64,000 nt of DNA from the NCBI GenBank assembly GCA_963556145.1, contig OY744461.1, positions 2,294,001-2,358,000 of the forward strand, in the 5' to 3' direction. The position numbers and the translations under genes were made by a program. Of the stretch, positions 23,201 to 33,760 are shown in pieces. The notes under the pieces are model-generated. The model had not been told where the DNA came from. It worked only from the letters and a program-made list of their open reading frames with translations, and ran no database searches. The DNA comes from Hygrocybe punicea (Eukaryota > Basidiomycota > Agaricomycetes > Agaricales > Hygrophoraceae). How positions within the stretch are numbered: position 1 is the stretch's first letter; every line of letters begins with the position of its first letter.

Positions 23201-24266
23201 AGTGATTGAAGTGTCTGCATATCCATCAACGTCATGTGGAGCTGAGAATTTCATCAAAGAAGTGTGCTGGAATGGCGATATACGATGTTGCTGAAAACTC
23301 TGTAAGTATTCAAGCTCTCTTTGTTTGTATTCCAATAGATGAAACTCTGATATTATTTCAGTGGTTCATCACACTGACAAAACAGTCTTATACGTACGCA
23401 TTATATTCTCAGCAAGTCCCATTGATGTTAATGAGGGACGAAGCTCAATTATCAGGTTGAAAAGATCGTGTGTAACGGCACATCGTTTGAAGAAGTGGGG
23501 AATGCCACCTGGATACGGGTAAGCCAATCACATTTATGTTACAAGATGATCACTAACGTGGAATGGCCCAATGTTCCCATTTCATCCAGAAGACCGGATT
23601 TGTAGTTGCGAAACAGAAGGACCCTTCGTCGGTGCCGGTGCTGGATTTTGCATGGGAGAAATGACCCTCGCATGTTTTGCAAATCAGTTGATAGCCCAGG
23701 GCAGTTTCTTCTTCATGGACACCATGTACATTGCGGTGGCCTGTTGTGGTCCAGCCATCCCAGCGTATGTCGGTGTTCTCACATTGAGGACACTTGTCGA
23801 GATTGTGATAAAATGGGTGGATTATATTCAGTGGTTTTATGTAAGCTGTCTTCGGCTGGATGATTGGTGCTGATTGACGCTTTCGAACATGTAGATACGA
23901 GGGGGGGATGAAACGAGGGCCAAGCAGTGGTATGTCCTTTGGTAGGTTATGTGGAAGGCCGTCTTTTTTAGAGTTGCCGTGACATTTGGTTTGTTTATAG
24001 ATAAAGTTCACGTATTCCACAACGTGTGCATTCCACTCAAGCTGCGGCGTGAAACTGGATTGATTTCTTGTTCCAGAACCACGATGTTTTGTCCAGGATT
24101 GCACCCGACCATCCACCTGCATTATGTTAGGCTTCTATCAAAATCAAACCAGAAAGCAACTAACTGCGCTTTTCCATTTAGCCTCAAAATCCTTCTTTTC
24201 CTTGATCAGCACGGCAGCAGAATTTTTGATAATTGACATCACAACAGACGGTTCGAATGTTGACAT
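20257..24266 (-). CDS. DDE transposase-like protein with DUF6729-type zinc region
   Basis: Multi-exon gene on the minus strand; start taken at 24266 because an intron (GTTAGT...TAACAT...CAG) links that short exon to the next. Order of features: a Cys-rich region with CPQCENTDIRWDGW and CKTCEGHFSH (DUF6729-like, exon 23553-24120); LSLDNTFRVAGKATIVD with a first acidic residue and MRGGILSS (about 22900-23090); MVVVDNCCHVRDAI and LDVYHFLMR, a second acidic site (about 22700-22860); GCLARTRQDISSDGSRIEGSHKGWNS, with the likely final catalytic Glu (about 22200). The C-terminal part ends with a CSRCRTIMY...H..GYC zinc-like cluster. This order matches a widespread Agaricomycete DDE-type transposase family, named here from recognition only. 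Exact exons in 20660-21700 are uncertain. It is divergent from the XPG-family gene, with a 244-bp gap. Confidence 0.7.
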
Positions 24267-24510
24267 GGTGGTGGAAAACGAGATCGGGGGGGAAGTTTCA
24301 GATCACTATGGTCACAAATTCTCTTGCGGCGGCATTTCCACCACGGAAATTAGATGTGAGCCTGAGTTGCCCTGGCCGGCATTTAATATATTTAGTTTAA
24401 GGCTGTTCCTACTAGTGCGCTACTGTGAAGTATTATAAAATATATTATCTGTACTGCTCGATCAATTTGTATAGGGGTGTTTTACACTTTACTTCAAGCT
24501 TTTGTTCGTG
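24267..24510. promoter_or_regulatory. Shared divergent intergenic region
   Basis: These 244 bp separate the start codons of the DDE transposase gene (minus) and the GEN1-like gene (plus). The space is too short for two fully separate promoters, so co-regulation is likely by inference. It holds AT-rich stretches near 24385-24470 but no clean TATA box for either side. Confidence 0.4.
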
Positions 24511-26517
24511 ATGGGTGTAAAGGGACTTTGGACTGTGCGTCAAGCTCAAGCATTCCAAGTTGCACCAGTTTATCAGTTTGCAGATTCTTCTACCAGCAGC
24601 CGAAGAGCGATCGCTCACTGAGATTGCCGTTTCTGAGGGATTCGTGGCAAATCGACGTGGATTGCAGAATATCATCATAGGCATAGATGCAAGGTAGGAA
24701 CGAAACATGTTAAATACTACAATATGCTAATATGGCTGCTTCTGAGTATAGCATTTGGATTAACGAAGCGCAATTTGCATTTCGTATTGGCCACGCCCAA
24801 GCTGGCCAAAACCCTGAACTTCGCATCATTTTCTTCAAATTAGCTCGCCTTCTCCAAGCACCGGTAACACCACTCTTTGTGTTTGATGGCCCCAGGCGTC
24901 CTTCTGTTAAACGTGGGGTCAAAGTTGTTACAAGGCCAAACTGGTTGACTGCTCCACTTCAAGAGCTTTTGGATGCGTTTGGGTATCACTATTACACGGT
25001 GAGCATTATTGGTATTTGCATTCAAGCTTGAATTTAACTAATATGCACAAAAGGCACCAGGAGAGGCCGAGGCCGAATTGGCATATCTCAATGAAGCCAA
25101 TATTGTGGATGCTGTCATTACTGATGATAACGATGCATTCATATTTGGGGCCACGCACGTTATTCGCAAGTGAGCATCCCCCTACATTAGGATTTTCATG
25201 TGTGTACTGACTCGGAGTTGTGGTTACCGTGACAAGTTGGAAGGCAACAGTCGACTCCGTCAAGATCTATTCATTGCAATCAATTGCAGAAACGCCTGAG
25301 GTGTCTCTTACTCGCGGTGGCATGATCCTAATTGCGTTGCTAAGCGGCGGCGATTATAATCCTGTAGGCTCCAAGTCTTTTGTCTGTTTTAGTTCCTGTC
25401 TGATTGTTTGTCAAGGCTGGACTCCCAAACTGTGGGGTTGCGATCGGTCATGGTCTTGCTCAGGCAGGCCTCGGCGATTCTTTGCTGACCGCAGCACTCA
25501 ATTTATCAGCAGTTGAGCTTGATGCCTTTCTTGTGTTATGGCGACAAGAGTTACGTGAAGAATTGTCATCAAATTCAAGTGGCTGCTTGTCTCGGAAATA
25601 CGTGTCATTGGCCAAAAGCATCCCTGAATCCTTCCCTGACCCTAAGCACTTACTTTTCTACGCAAAGCCGACAACATCGCATTCCGAAAACACAACTCCA
25701 GACCTTTCATTCAGGTGTCGTCTACCAGATATTGGAAGGCTGGCCAGAATTTGCAAGCGGCGCTTCGATTGGAAATGTAGTGTGGGAGGCTTCTTGACCA
25801 AATTCAACCAGGTTTGGGATGGTCTCTGTGTACGAATGCTTTGTGCTTCGGTAAGTCTCATTCCGTGTTGGTTCTTTCATAAAAGTGAATTTTAGCACAC
25901 AGGACTGTTTTAGCTCTTTACCACAATACGGCGGCTTTGGGATGTCTTCCGTTCACCGTATTCGCTCATCAAAATTGGCAAAAGCTCCAGCAGCTGCCCT
26001 TAGGCTGTATCGTGTCGATTACTCAACGTCGGCACTCAATTCTAGCATTGATGACTCTGAGTCTGTGCCTGGAGCAACAACGTTGCGCTCTGTTTGGATT
26101 CCTGCTCCTCTCTTGGACTATTCACTCCCTGGCATGGTTGCAGATTATAAGAATCGACATCCTTCCGCCAATCGCAACAGCAGTCCTCTGAAACCGGTAT
26201 GATCTTCACGTTTTCTTTTTATTCTGATCTCCCATTCGTCTTCAAAGATTTTTGCAGAACTTCGAAACCATCTGGGGACAGCACCTGGGCCAAGTTTTGC
26301 TCTTAGCTCAGGCACTGGTCATCATGCCGTTGCCCCATTTCTAGATGAGGTGATCGATCTCACTGATAATGACGAGCCACTGGCAGTGGCCTCAGGCTCA
26401 GGAATTGACCGTGAGGTGATTGATCTGACCCAGGATGGTTCTGAAGGGTACGTACCACACCCTGGCCATATGTCATTTGGAATCATTGTTGGCATTGAAT
26501 ACAGTGAAGCTGCATAG
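24511..26517 (+). CDS. GEN1/Yen1-type XPG-family structure-specific endonuclease
   Basis: Nine exons (24511-24534, 24584-24693, 24752-24998, 25054-25169, 25237-25363, 25416-25850, 25903-26196, 26248-26447, 26505-26517) all join in phase to about 521 residues. Members of this family cut Holliday junctions or 5' flaps in the nucleus using two metal ions. Visible acidic sites: IGIDAS, FVFDGPRRPSVKRG, APGEAEAELAYLN, VITDDNDAFIFGA and LSGGDYN, followed by GLPNCGVAIGHGLA, which fits the helix-hairpin-helix region. The N terminus is MGVKGLW, as expected. The C-terminal tail has two EVIDLT motifs (exon 8), which look like SUMO-interaction motifs. It is divergent from a transposase, so it may be cargo or a host gene. 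Confidence 0.85.
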
Positions 26518-27735
26518 CACGCAGCCCAAAGCGGTCGAACTGTAAGAGTATGCGTTCGTTTTCTACCAATTTTCTATGTATCTATGCGTAACTGTACTAG
26601 TATCCGAGTCTTTGATGAAAAACCCTGGGCTAAGTCAGCGATCCCGATAAGGAAAACCCTTGGCCCAAGAACGCACCAGATGGCCTCGAAAACCCCTTCA
26701 AATGACCGATTTTTCAGCGCAGCTGGGAGCGACATGATGTGTAAGCCATCAGATGAGATCACCCACTGATTATCTGCGATCAAAAATATCTTCTGAGTGG
26801 TTTGCAAGACCACAAGATAACGAGCATCAAAAGCAGGTGGCCAGGAAATTTCGGAACCCTCAAGTTGTAGGATGTACGCCGAAGCAGGCGGTGAGCGAAG
26901 TCACTGCGCAAGGCGATGTGATTGGCCAGAATGATCTTGGACTGGACGAAAATACTCCCGAGGAGATAACATCTGGTTGGCGGGCACTATGATGGGTCTC
27001 GAATCGTCAGGGAATATTGACAGTGTGTACACGATGATTGTGCCTCCTAAGGAATTTTAGTCTTGATCAACACCAAGCAACATTAGCACCACTCCAGGAG
27101 ACTTGAAGGAACATGGACGGACTGATTGTTCAAAATGCAAATCTGCGAATCCAAAGCTGTACCAAGCTCCAGCCTGCGCTGCTGACAGCGGTCACCCTAG
27201 TGTTATCGCACCCGGACAACACGGAAGAAGAAGCGGCCCCATATGGCCAAAATACAGCAACCCGAAAACAGAATGGCCGACTTAACAAGGAGATTTGTTG
27301 CGGGGCAGTCCAGTCCAGCAAAGGTGGAGTTACATCCACCGCATGTTCAAGTTTAGTGGGCGGTGTACGACAAGAACGGAGAGGGCACATAAAGATCCAC
27401 AAACAAAGTCGTCGGGCGGCCACAGCCTGAACTTCACCCCTGAGCATCAGTCGCAGAATAGTAGTGGGCTAGACGCTGACTGCTAGTAAGTAGACGCCAG
27501 GCCCTGGCCCAGGAGGTCCGAGTCGAGGCTTATAATAATTACCTTTTTCACTGGTACACCCATAAATAATAAATAATACAATCATTCTCCGATTGTCCTC
27601 TTTACCACAACCACAACGATCCCCATCACTTATCCTAGCCCGTTTCTTACAGGGTTTTGCACTGAAGATTGAACAACCGCTTTTTTTTCATTTGTTTGTT
27701 TTACCAAATATTGTGACCAATGTCACGCCATAGAC
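26518..27735. other. No gene supported
   Basis: Small plus-strand frames (26584-26769, 26753-26992, 27113-27430) lack domains and could be untranslated or decayed sequence. The last 130 bp are AT-rich and T-rich before the transposase start. I looked for terminal inverted repeats of the flanking transposase genes and could not identify any. Confidence 0.4.
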
Positions 27736-28809
27736 ATGGCTCCCCCCTTGTCAACTGATTTACGAGACTGCATTGTACGGTGGAGTACAGTGGAAGAGCT
27801 TTCTTATCGAGAAATTTCTATCCTCGCCAAATGTTCTCTCGGAACTGTGGCCAATGTTCTCCAATGTCATCGTGTTTATGGGCAATCTACAAACCCATTT
27901 GGAAGACGACCTGGAGGAGTACCTCATCTCGATGCTGGAGATATGGTGTTCATCGATGAACTATTGAACCAAGAGCCATGTCTTTACTTGGATGAGATCC
28001 AAGAACGACTTGACGAGAATCGTGGAATACACGTATCATTGGCCACCTTGCATCGGGCTCTCCGCCAATTGGCCATAACCCGGAAGTGTGTGAGGAAAGA
28101 GGCAACAGAGAGGGATGAATTACTACGCACTATTTGGGAGGGCGAGATGGCTCAGTATGAGGATCCCAATCTCTTCCTTTTCCTCGATGAAAGTTCAGTT
28201 GACAATACCACTGGTCAACGATATGCAGGGAGATCCCGCCAAGGAGTGCCTTGTGTTCGACGAGCAGCATTTTATCGTGGTACACGTTACTCTATTCTTC
28301 CTGCGTTATCAACGGATGGCATTGTCGCGCTGGATATCTTTGAAGGATCTGTGAATTGCGAGCGCTTCTTGACATTCTTACGGGAACAAATTGTATGTCA
28401 TGCTTCTTTCAAAAAGATGAATTGATATTCTGACTTTACCAGTGTCCTCGGCTCAATCCATTTCCTGGAAAGAGAAGCATTGTTGTCATGGATAATTGCT
28501 CCATTCATCATGATGAAGATATCCGCCAACTCATTGAGGATGAATGTGGTATGTAACTCACTTATAGCAAGTCTTGCATGTCAAATTGAGTTGTTTGATG
28601 CAGATGCGCGTTTGATATATTTACCTCCATACTCACCCGATCTGAATCCAATAGAAGAAGCATTTTCTGCTATAAAGTCATGGTTGAGACGGCATGAGGA
28701 TGACTTTCTCATGGAAAATCAACTACCTTGGTTGATTCACCAGGCCGTCGCATCTGTTTCGGCAGAAAATGCAATCGGATGGTTCAAGGATTGTGGGTAT
28801 TTCATGTAG
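27736..28809 (+). CDS. Tc1/mariner-IS630 type transposase
   Basis: Three exons, 27736-28392, 28443-28548 and 28604-28809, join in phase to 322 residues; both introns (50 and 55 nt) start GTATGT. The N-terminal 110 residues form a helix-turn-helix region ([19 protein letters not shown]) and a second paired-like helix bundle. The DDE catalytic core shows [11 protein letters not shown] (first Asp), [11 protein letters not shown] (second Asp) and [20 protein letters not shown] (final Glu). The length matches the family. The enzyme cuts and pastes at TA sites. I do not see its terminal repeats, but the frame is complete, so activity is possible. Confidence 0.88.
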
Positions 28810-28963
28810 CAAACGACTATTATCTTGATTAACTAGAGTACTAAGTGTATTGGATATGAAGGGTAATTAAACGCGATAACAAGGGTTCCGAGGCAGATCA
28901 ATGACGCATAGGGGGTAAGGAATGTTTGGTTTTCGGGGAACAATAAATTGGAAACACCTTGGT

Positions 28964-30618
28964 TCAGGTGTGCTTTGCACGCTTTCGTTGGACTTTTCCA
29001 GACCAGTCTCTCGCAAACTTCACCAATCCTGCTGCTTTCCCTTCCGTCAATTGGGTCAATTCGGCAACACGTGCAACAGGAATAGCGTCCAGGGCATCGG
29101 GAGAGTAGTCCCTTGATTGTAGACCCCCAAAAATCATCTCAATTTCATTTTCGTCCAAAGACTTTGCTCGTGCGAAAGCCTCAACACAAAGCCTAAGCTC
29201 TCGATCAGCCGGTGGAGGAGGGGACGACGGCGGTCCTTGTTGAGATGGGGAGTCCGGAGTCCTTGGGATATAGAATGCATCATAGGTACGCTTGAGCTGC
29301 CGAGGTATTGATGGGGTTTGCATAACGGAGATGGGAGGGGCATTCTGGTGTTGGACAGCCATATTCTGTGACAATGAGGTTATCAGAGGTATCACAGCAC
29401 TGACAAGACGTGTCGCATCGCTTTCCCCATCTGAAGTTCGAGCTCCTGTGCGGCCACGTGGCTTGACTGGGAACAATAGACGAGCATCACCATCTTGGAA
29501 TAGATCGGCAGGTGGATTACGAGGTGTTGTGGTTTTCGCAGCCTGTTCACACCTCTGTCAAACCTGAATCCACAAATATACAAGATATGGTTAGCTTACA
29601 ATTGCGGCAGCCCATGCTTTTAATTTCCAGCGGTTGAGCGGAAAATGGAGATTGTCCTTGCGATAGCATGCTCCATCGTGTTCATCACATTTCCACTCTT
29701 CTTTGATATCCATCATGATGCCACCATGGAGTTGAGTATCAGCCGAGTAAGCGTCAGAACGTGGGACCTATTGTACTCAAATGGGCATGAGTCTTATAAT
29801 GGTTAAGATATTGCAACGTACATGGGTGCCAAAACGTATCTCACCAGAAGCCCATCCAGGAAGACGTGGATCAATGACATTGCCGGCTCGGGAACGGTAA
29901 GGGTCCATATGTTCCATGTCAAATGAAACCAAGATCGAAACGACAGCCTTCCTCGTTGCTCGCAACTGATCAACAATATTTTTAAATTCCTCATCATCGC
30001 GGACTGTCGGTGCATTGGCTTTGCCTCCACTGTCTAGCGATTCAGCATGGGTATAGAATTAAAGATAACAACACTTACGGAGAGCCAGCCCAAGAAATCT
30101 TCACAGGAAATCCAGAAATATCGGATGGTTGATAGTGCTGATGAAGGTCGTGAAGTTGAAGAACATGTCGGAGAAGTTCACATCGAGTCATCTTGAAGAC
30201 GTCGAGGGCTGGGCCATTCTTTGTCTCCGAAATCTTCTTCGGACGGGCTCGAGGTCCTTCAGATGGGCCCATGAAAAACATGGAAGCGGATAAAAAGAAT
30301 GTCCGCTCTAAGAACGACAAAAATTGTTCGTAAGTTTGCTGGCAAAAAATAAGATGTTTCTGACCTGGCTCGAGACGTGGCTCAACTACGACTTCATCCT
30401 CTGTCCTTCCATTGTTACTAGCAGCTGTAGAAAAGGTAAGATTATCAAGTCAATGTGAGATATGTCAAAAAGAGCTCACGAAGAGGAGCACCGAGTGGTC
30501 ATTCTGGTCCCTCACAAGCCATGTTCTGCAGGGTAGCAGGCCCAGCAAGAGTTGGGAAAGCTACGATTTCATGGAAGCCAGGGGCATCCTCGTCGAGGGT
30601 CCAACGATTACGGGGCAT
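28964..30618 (-). CDS. Unrecognised multi-exon protein with C-terminal SAM-like region
   Basis: The start at 30618 (MPRNRWTLDEDAPG) joins through introns with GTGAGG and GTCAGA donors. The 5' part gives GRTEDEVVVEPRLEPG and a FFLSASMFFMG strand; the middle has KMTRCELLRHVLQLHDLHQHY, a FDMEHMDPYRS segment, and a Cys/His cluster WKCDEH...ACYRKDNLHFPLNRWKLKAWAAAI. The last exon (28964-29476) is Pro/Ser-rich, then has a helical 70-residue end (LRLCVEAFARAKSL...LTEGKAAGLVKFARDW) resembling a SAM domain. I recall similar proteins as an expanded family in mushroom genomes, but no function. It is divergent from the gene at 31087 with a 468-bp gap. Internal exon edges at 29590-29770 are approximate. 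Confidence 0.65.
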
Positions 30619-31086
30619 AGTTGAAAGTTAGAAAAGAGTCAAATGAATGTGAGACAATGGGAGCGAGAGGAAAAACAAGAGGGAATGAGTGCCGACATCC
30701 TTGAAGTTTTGGTAGCTTTTATTCGGTCTGTGTGGACCCTTTTCATGATCTCCATCCTGTTGGTAAACCCGCCAATATATTCATAAAGCGGCCCCCGCAG
30801 CAGAAAAGGCATGATCTGGTGGTCGCATGGTCCAAAAGACGTACCTTGAATGTTGTCAGCTGCTGGGAGAACAATAGTCGGCCGGGTCTTGTAGTCAGAT
30901 GAGACTCTTGATCCCGAAATCCAGCAAGATTTATCCATCCAGTTCTCGATGCAATCGCATAGATAGCTAGACCAAAGGATTCCGGATCAACTGAACTCGC
31001 GCAAGTGCGTGACTTGGTCACAGTATTTGGCAGGACAAACAAAGAAAAAAAATCACGGTGTTCAATCTTCAGTGCAAACGGCTGTA

Positions 31087-32281
31087 ATGGCACCCACTAA
31101 ATCAGCTGCCTTTCCTACGTTTGAGGCTGGTTCCTTGACTTCTGGAAAAGAAAACGAGCCTCTGCACCAAAGTACAATCCTTGACGCCATCGACAAAGCG
31201 AAGGTCAAAGGCAGAAAGCGCGTCATAACTCTCGTAAATGGCGGTGAGTAGCAATTACTTCCTACGGCATCCATATGAAAGAGAAACTGACGCGTGTTTA
31301 GCCGAACTTGACTTGAACGGCACCATCCCGGTCACACCTGAGGTTGGCTTGGATACTCTCATCTCTGCCTCCTGACACATTGAAATTCTGATGCGACGCG
31401 CTAGATTCTAGATGCTCTGAGGTTACGTGTTATTCAGGTAGTTTCTTGGGCTCCTCATTTCTGATTCACATCGAGCTCATTCGGTTCGTAGCTCGAGGAT
31501 GAAATTTCCACCCAGCAGCCTCCTGCCAAACGCGCCAGAACTACTGCGACCGCAACTCCCTCCGTGCCGTCAACATCTACCGGAGCATCAACGGCATCCT
31601 CAACCAAGGCAGAGGAGAAAAAACGCAAGATGCAGCTAAAGAAAATCTTCGACAGGTGCGCGATTGTTGACTCCATTCTTCGCCGTGTCTGGTTCTGATT
31701 TATCCGCAGATTAAAAAAAGACTGTAAATCAGACGCAGTCAAGTTCCAAGGATCGTCCAAAACTATCAAATTCGACGAGGTCTTGGAGCAAGCCGAGTTT
31801 GAGGCTCTTTTCGGTGATAAAGGGATGCTCATTCAGCCCACTCCTACAAATAAACCCAAGAGCACCGTAACGATCATTGAATTTGTACGTGTTCGCTCGT
31901 ATGCCTTCCCCCGTGTTATTTTCACTAACCGTCACTCTAGCGACAACCGGCCCAAATTCAGAACCTTTTTGGGGATGAGCTTAAGGCCCTCAAAGGCAAC
32001 AGGTGGAGTATTGGCGGTACGTCTACGTTGTCCGTCCTCTCTGCCTCCTAATTCAGCGAGCCACCTCTCTAGGAATGCCAGCCCGCCGCATGGGCGGAGG
32101 TTTCGGTGGCATGTTTGGAGGTGGAGGATCAACATTCACCAAGTCAATCAAACAAGGCGCCTGCGATGTCGCCATTCAGACCTTGGAGGTTAATTATTCT
32201 AAGAACGGTATGAAGTGCACCTTAAAATTTGAGGTTGCGCAGCTGGGTGGCAGCGGATGCGACTGGGACAGTGATTATTAA
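31087..32281 (+). CDS. Unrecognised seven-exon protein
   Basis: Exons 31087-31243, 31302-31342, 31405-31437, 31492-31655, 31710-31884, 31941-32016 and 32073-32281 close in phase to about 284 residues. It begins with a Ser/Lys-rich leader, then ILDALRLRVIQLEDEI (short coiled coil), an Ala/Thr/Ser linker, EKKRKMQLKKIFDRLKKDCK (basic helix), a segment ending TPTNKPKSTVTIIEF, then LFGDELKALKGNRWSIGG, a Gly-rich FGGMFGGGG loop, and a VNYSKNGMKCTLKFEV strand pair ending in GGSGCDWDSDY. I do not know its function; similar proteins occur in mushroom genomes. No membrane segment. Every exon boundary has canonical sites, so it is likely a live gene. Confidence 0.7.
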
Positions 32282-33059
32282 AACGCGAATTCTGCTCAGT
32301 GGTACACTAGGTGATTATAAACGACTAGGTTGTATAATTGGTACTCAAATTTGAAGTAATTTTCTACCACACCTAACTTGAAGGATACAGCGCATGGATT
32401 CAGGAATGAACGATTTTCTGATAATCGTTGGTTAGGAGCGTTCACGGCAATCCAAGAAGCGTGGTTTTGTCAAGGTCGCAATGTCACGGTGAGCAGTATC
32501 CCATTCTCTGTAAAGTCTTAGTGTGTCTCGCACAGTTCACTGACTGATAGGTCGCCGTGCACTCATCCAGCACGCAACATGCTCCAACCTGGGGCCCTCC
32601 CTCGTCACGGTGAAGGTCTTGCCAGTATTGTGGTCGGCCAAGACAGGCGAAGGCAGCCTCAGCTCGTAAATGGTGTTTTTCATCGATGGAATGGACGAAT
32701 GATGTCGGTATGATTTTGAGAGTCCAGTCGAAGAAGTCATTAGAAGCGGATGCTCGCGAACCGAAGAAGATCAGAAGCTCACATCCAAGTATGAAGGCAA
32801 CCTTCAACCTTCAAGGCACCAGCCCCATAAATTCTGATTTTGCCACAGACATGACTGGCCGATCGTGCTTGGACCATTCAGTCCTACACACTTCAACTAC
32901 GACTTCTTGAAAGACAACGTCCGTCTTGTGAGCAACCAACGAGGGTATTGGGGCGCCCATTCCAAGAAAAATTGGTGCTGCATTTCTGAAATTGTGGAAT
33001 AAGCTGTGTGTTAAGCTGTGTTGTGAAAGGAGGTAGTTAATCGTGATGTGAGTCTACCA
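32282..33059. other. No intact gene; minus-strand coding fragment
   Basis: The minus strand at 32484-32807 holds a broken fragment (TIYELRLPSPVLADHNTGKTFTV... followed by CARHTKTLQRMGYCSP in another frame) that looks like part of a once-spliced gene. No start or domain can be fixed. The rest shows nothing. Confidence 0.35.
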
Positions 33060-33752
33060 AGGACCCCGGCTTGTCCCCAAAAATGTTAGATCCGATTTCC
33101 GCCAATTTCTGAAAAATATGTCCGGACAAAATTTTCGCTCTGGGGTCGTGTGATGTCCGGATGATGGATCTGGCCTACATATACACCCAAAATATGTCCG
33201 GATGACGGATCTAGCATACTAAAAATGTCCCTAAAATTACCAAAAAATCTCAAAAAAATCCTCTACTTCACCTAAGGGTATCTACGCTATATCAGTCTAT
33301 TTCCTCATCTTCCTTGCTTTGGCTGTGCTTCTGGGACTCCTTGACATCCTTGGCCAACATTTTTTGGTATTTCTGTAATGTCCTGAAGAGAATGGCTTCT
33401 TTTTCTCCAAGTTCAATGTTGATGACTTGGTTGACAAGGGACATGTCTGAGATAAGTGGTAGAGGGTGAAACTGAGCTGTATGAGGAGCAGTTGACATTG
33501 AACAAATTTTTCTGTTACATGATGCTATATATGGTAGTATAAATATGGTCCGCCGGGGTCATTACCTGGTTAGGATGTCCGGACGCGGATCTGGCATTTC
33601 TGCAAGTCGGATGGCCATGTCCGGACAATGGATCTGGCTGTACCACCATTTCTGGCCCTCCATGTCCGGATTGGCATCTGACATTTTGACCAAAACCTCA
33701 AAATTTTGTCCGGATTGGGGATCTATCCTAGGTTCGGACAAGCCGGGGTCCT
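33060..33752. mobile_element. Non-autonomous hAT-like element with TGTCCGGA subterminal repeats
   Basis: A perfect 17-bp terminal inverted repeat (AGGACCCCGGCTTGTCC and inverse) is flanked by a perfect 8-bp duplication GTCTACCA at 33052-33059 and 33753-33760. Inside both ends the motif TGTCCGGA recurs many times, usually followed by GGATCTGG, as expected for transposase-binding subterminal repeats. The 693-bp body encodes nothing recognisable; a minus-strand frame at 33292-33498 is short. The family differs from the GGGTACGGGT MITEs. The intact ends suggest recent movement. Confidence 0.9.
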
Positions 33753-33760
33753 GTCTACCA

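Noticed and set aside
28120..28360. Second protein overlapping the Tc1-like transposase
   Set aside because: An alternative frame of a well-supported transposase exon.
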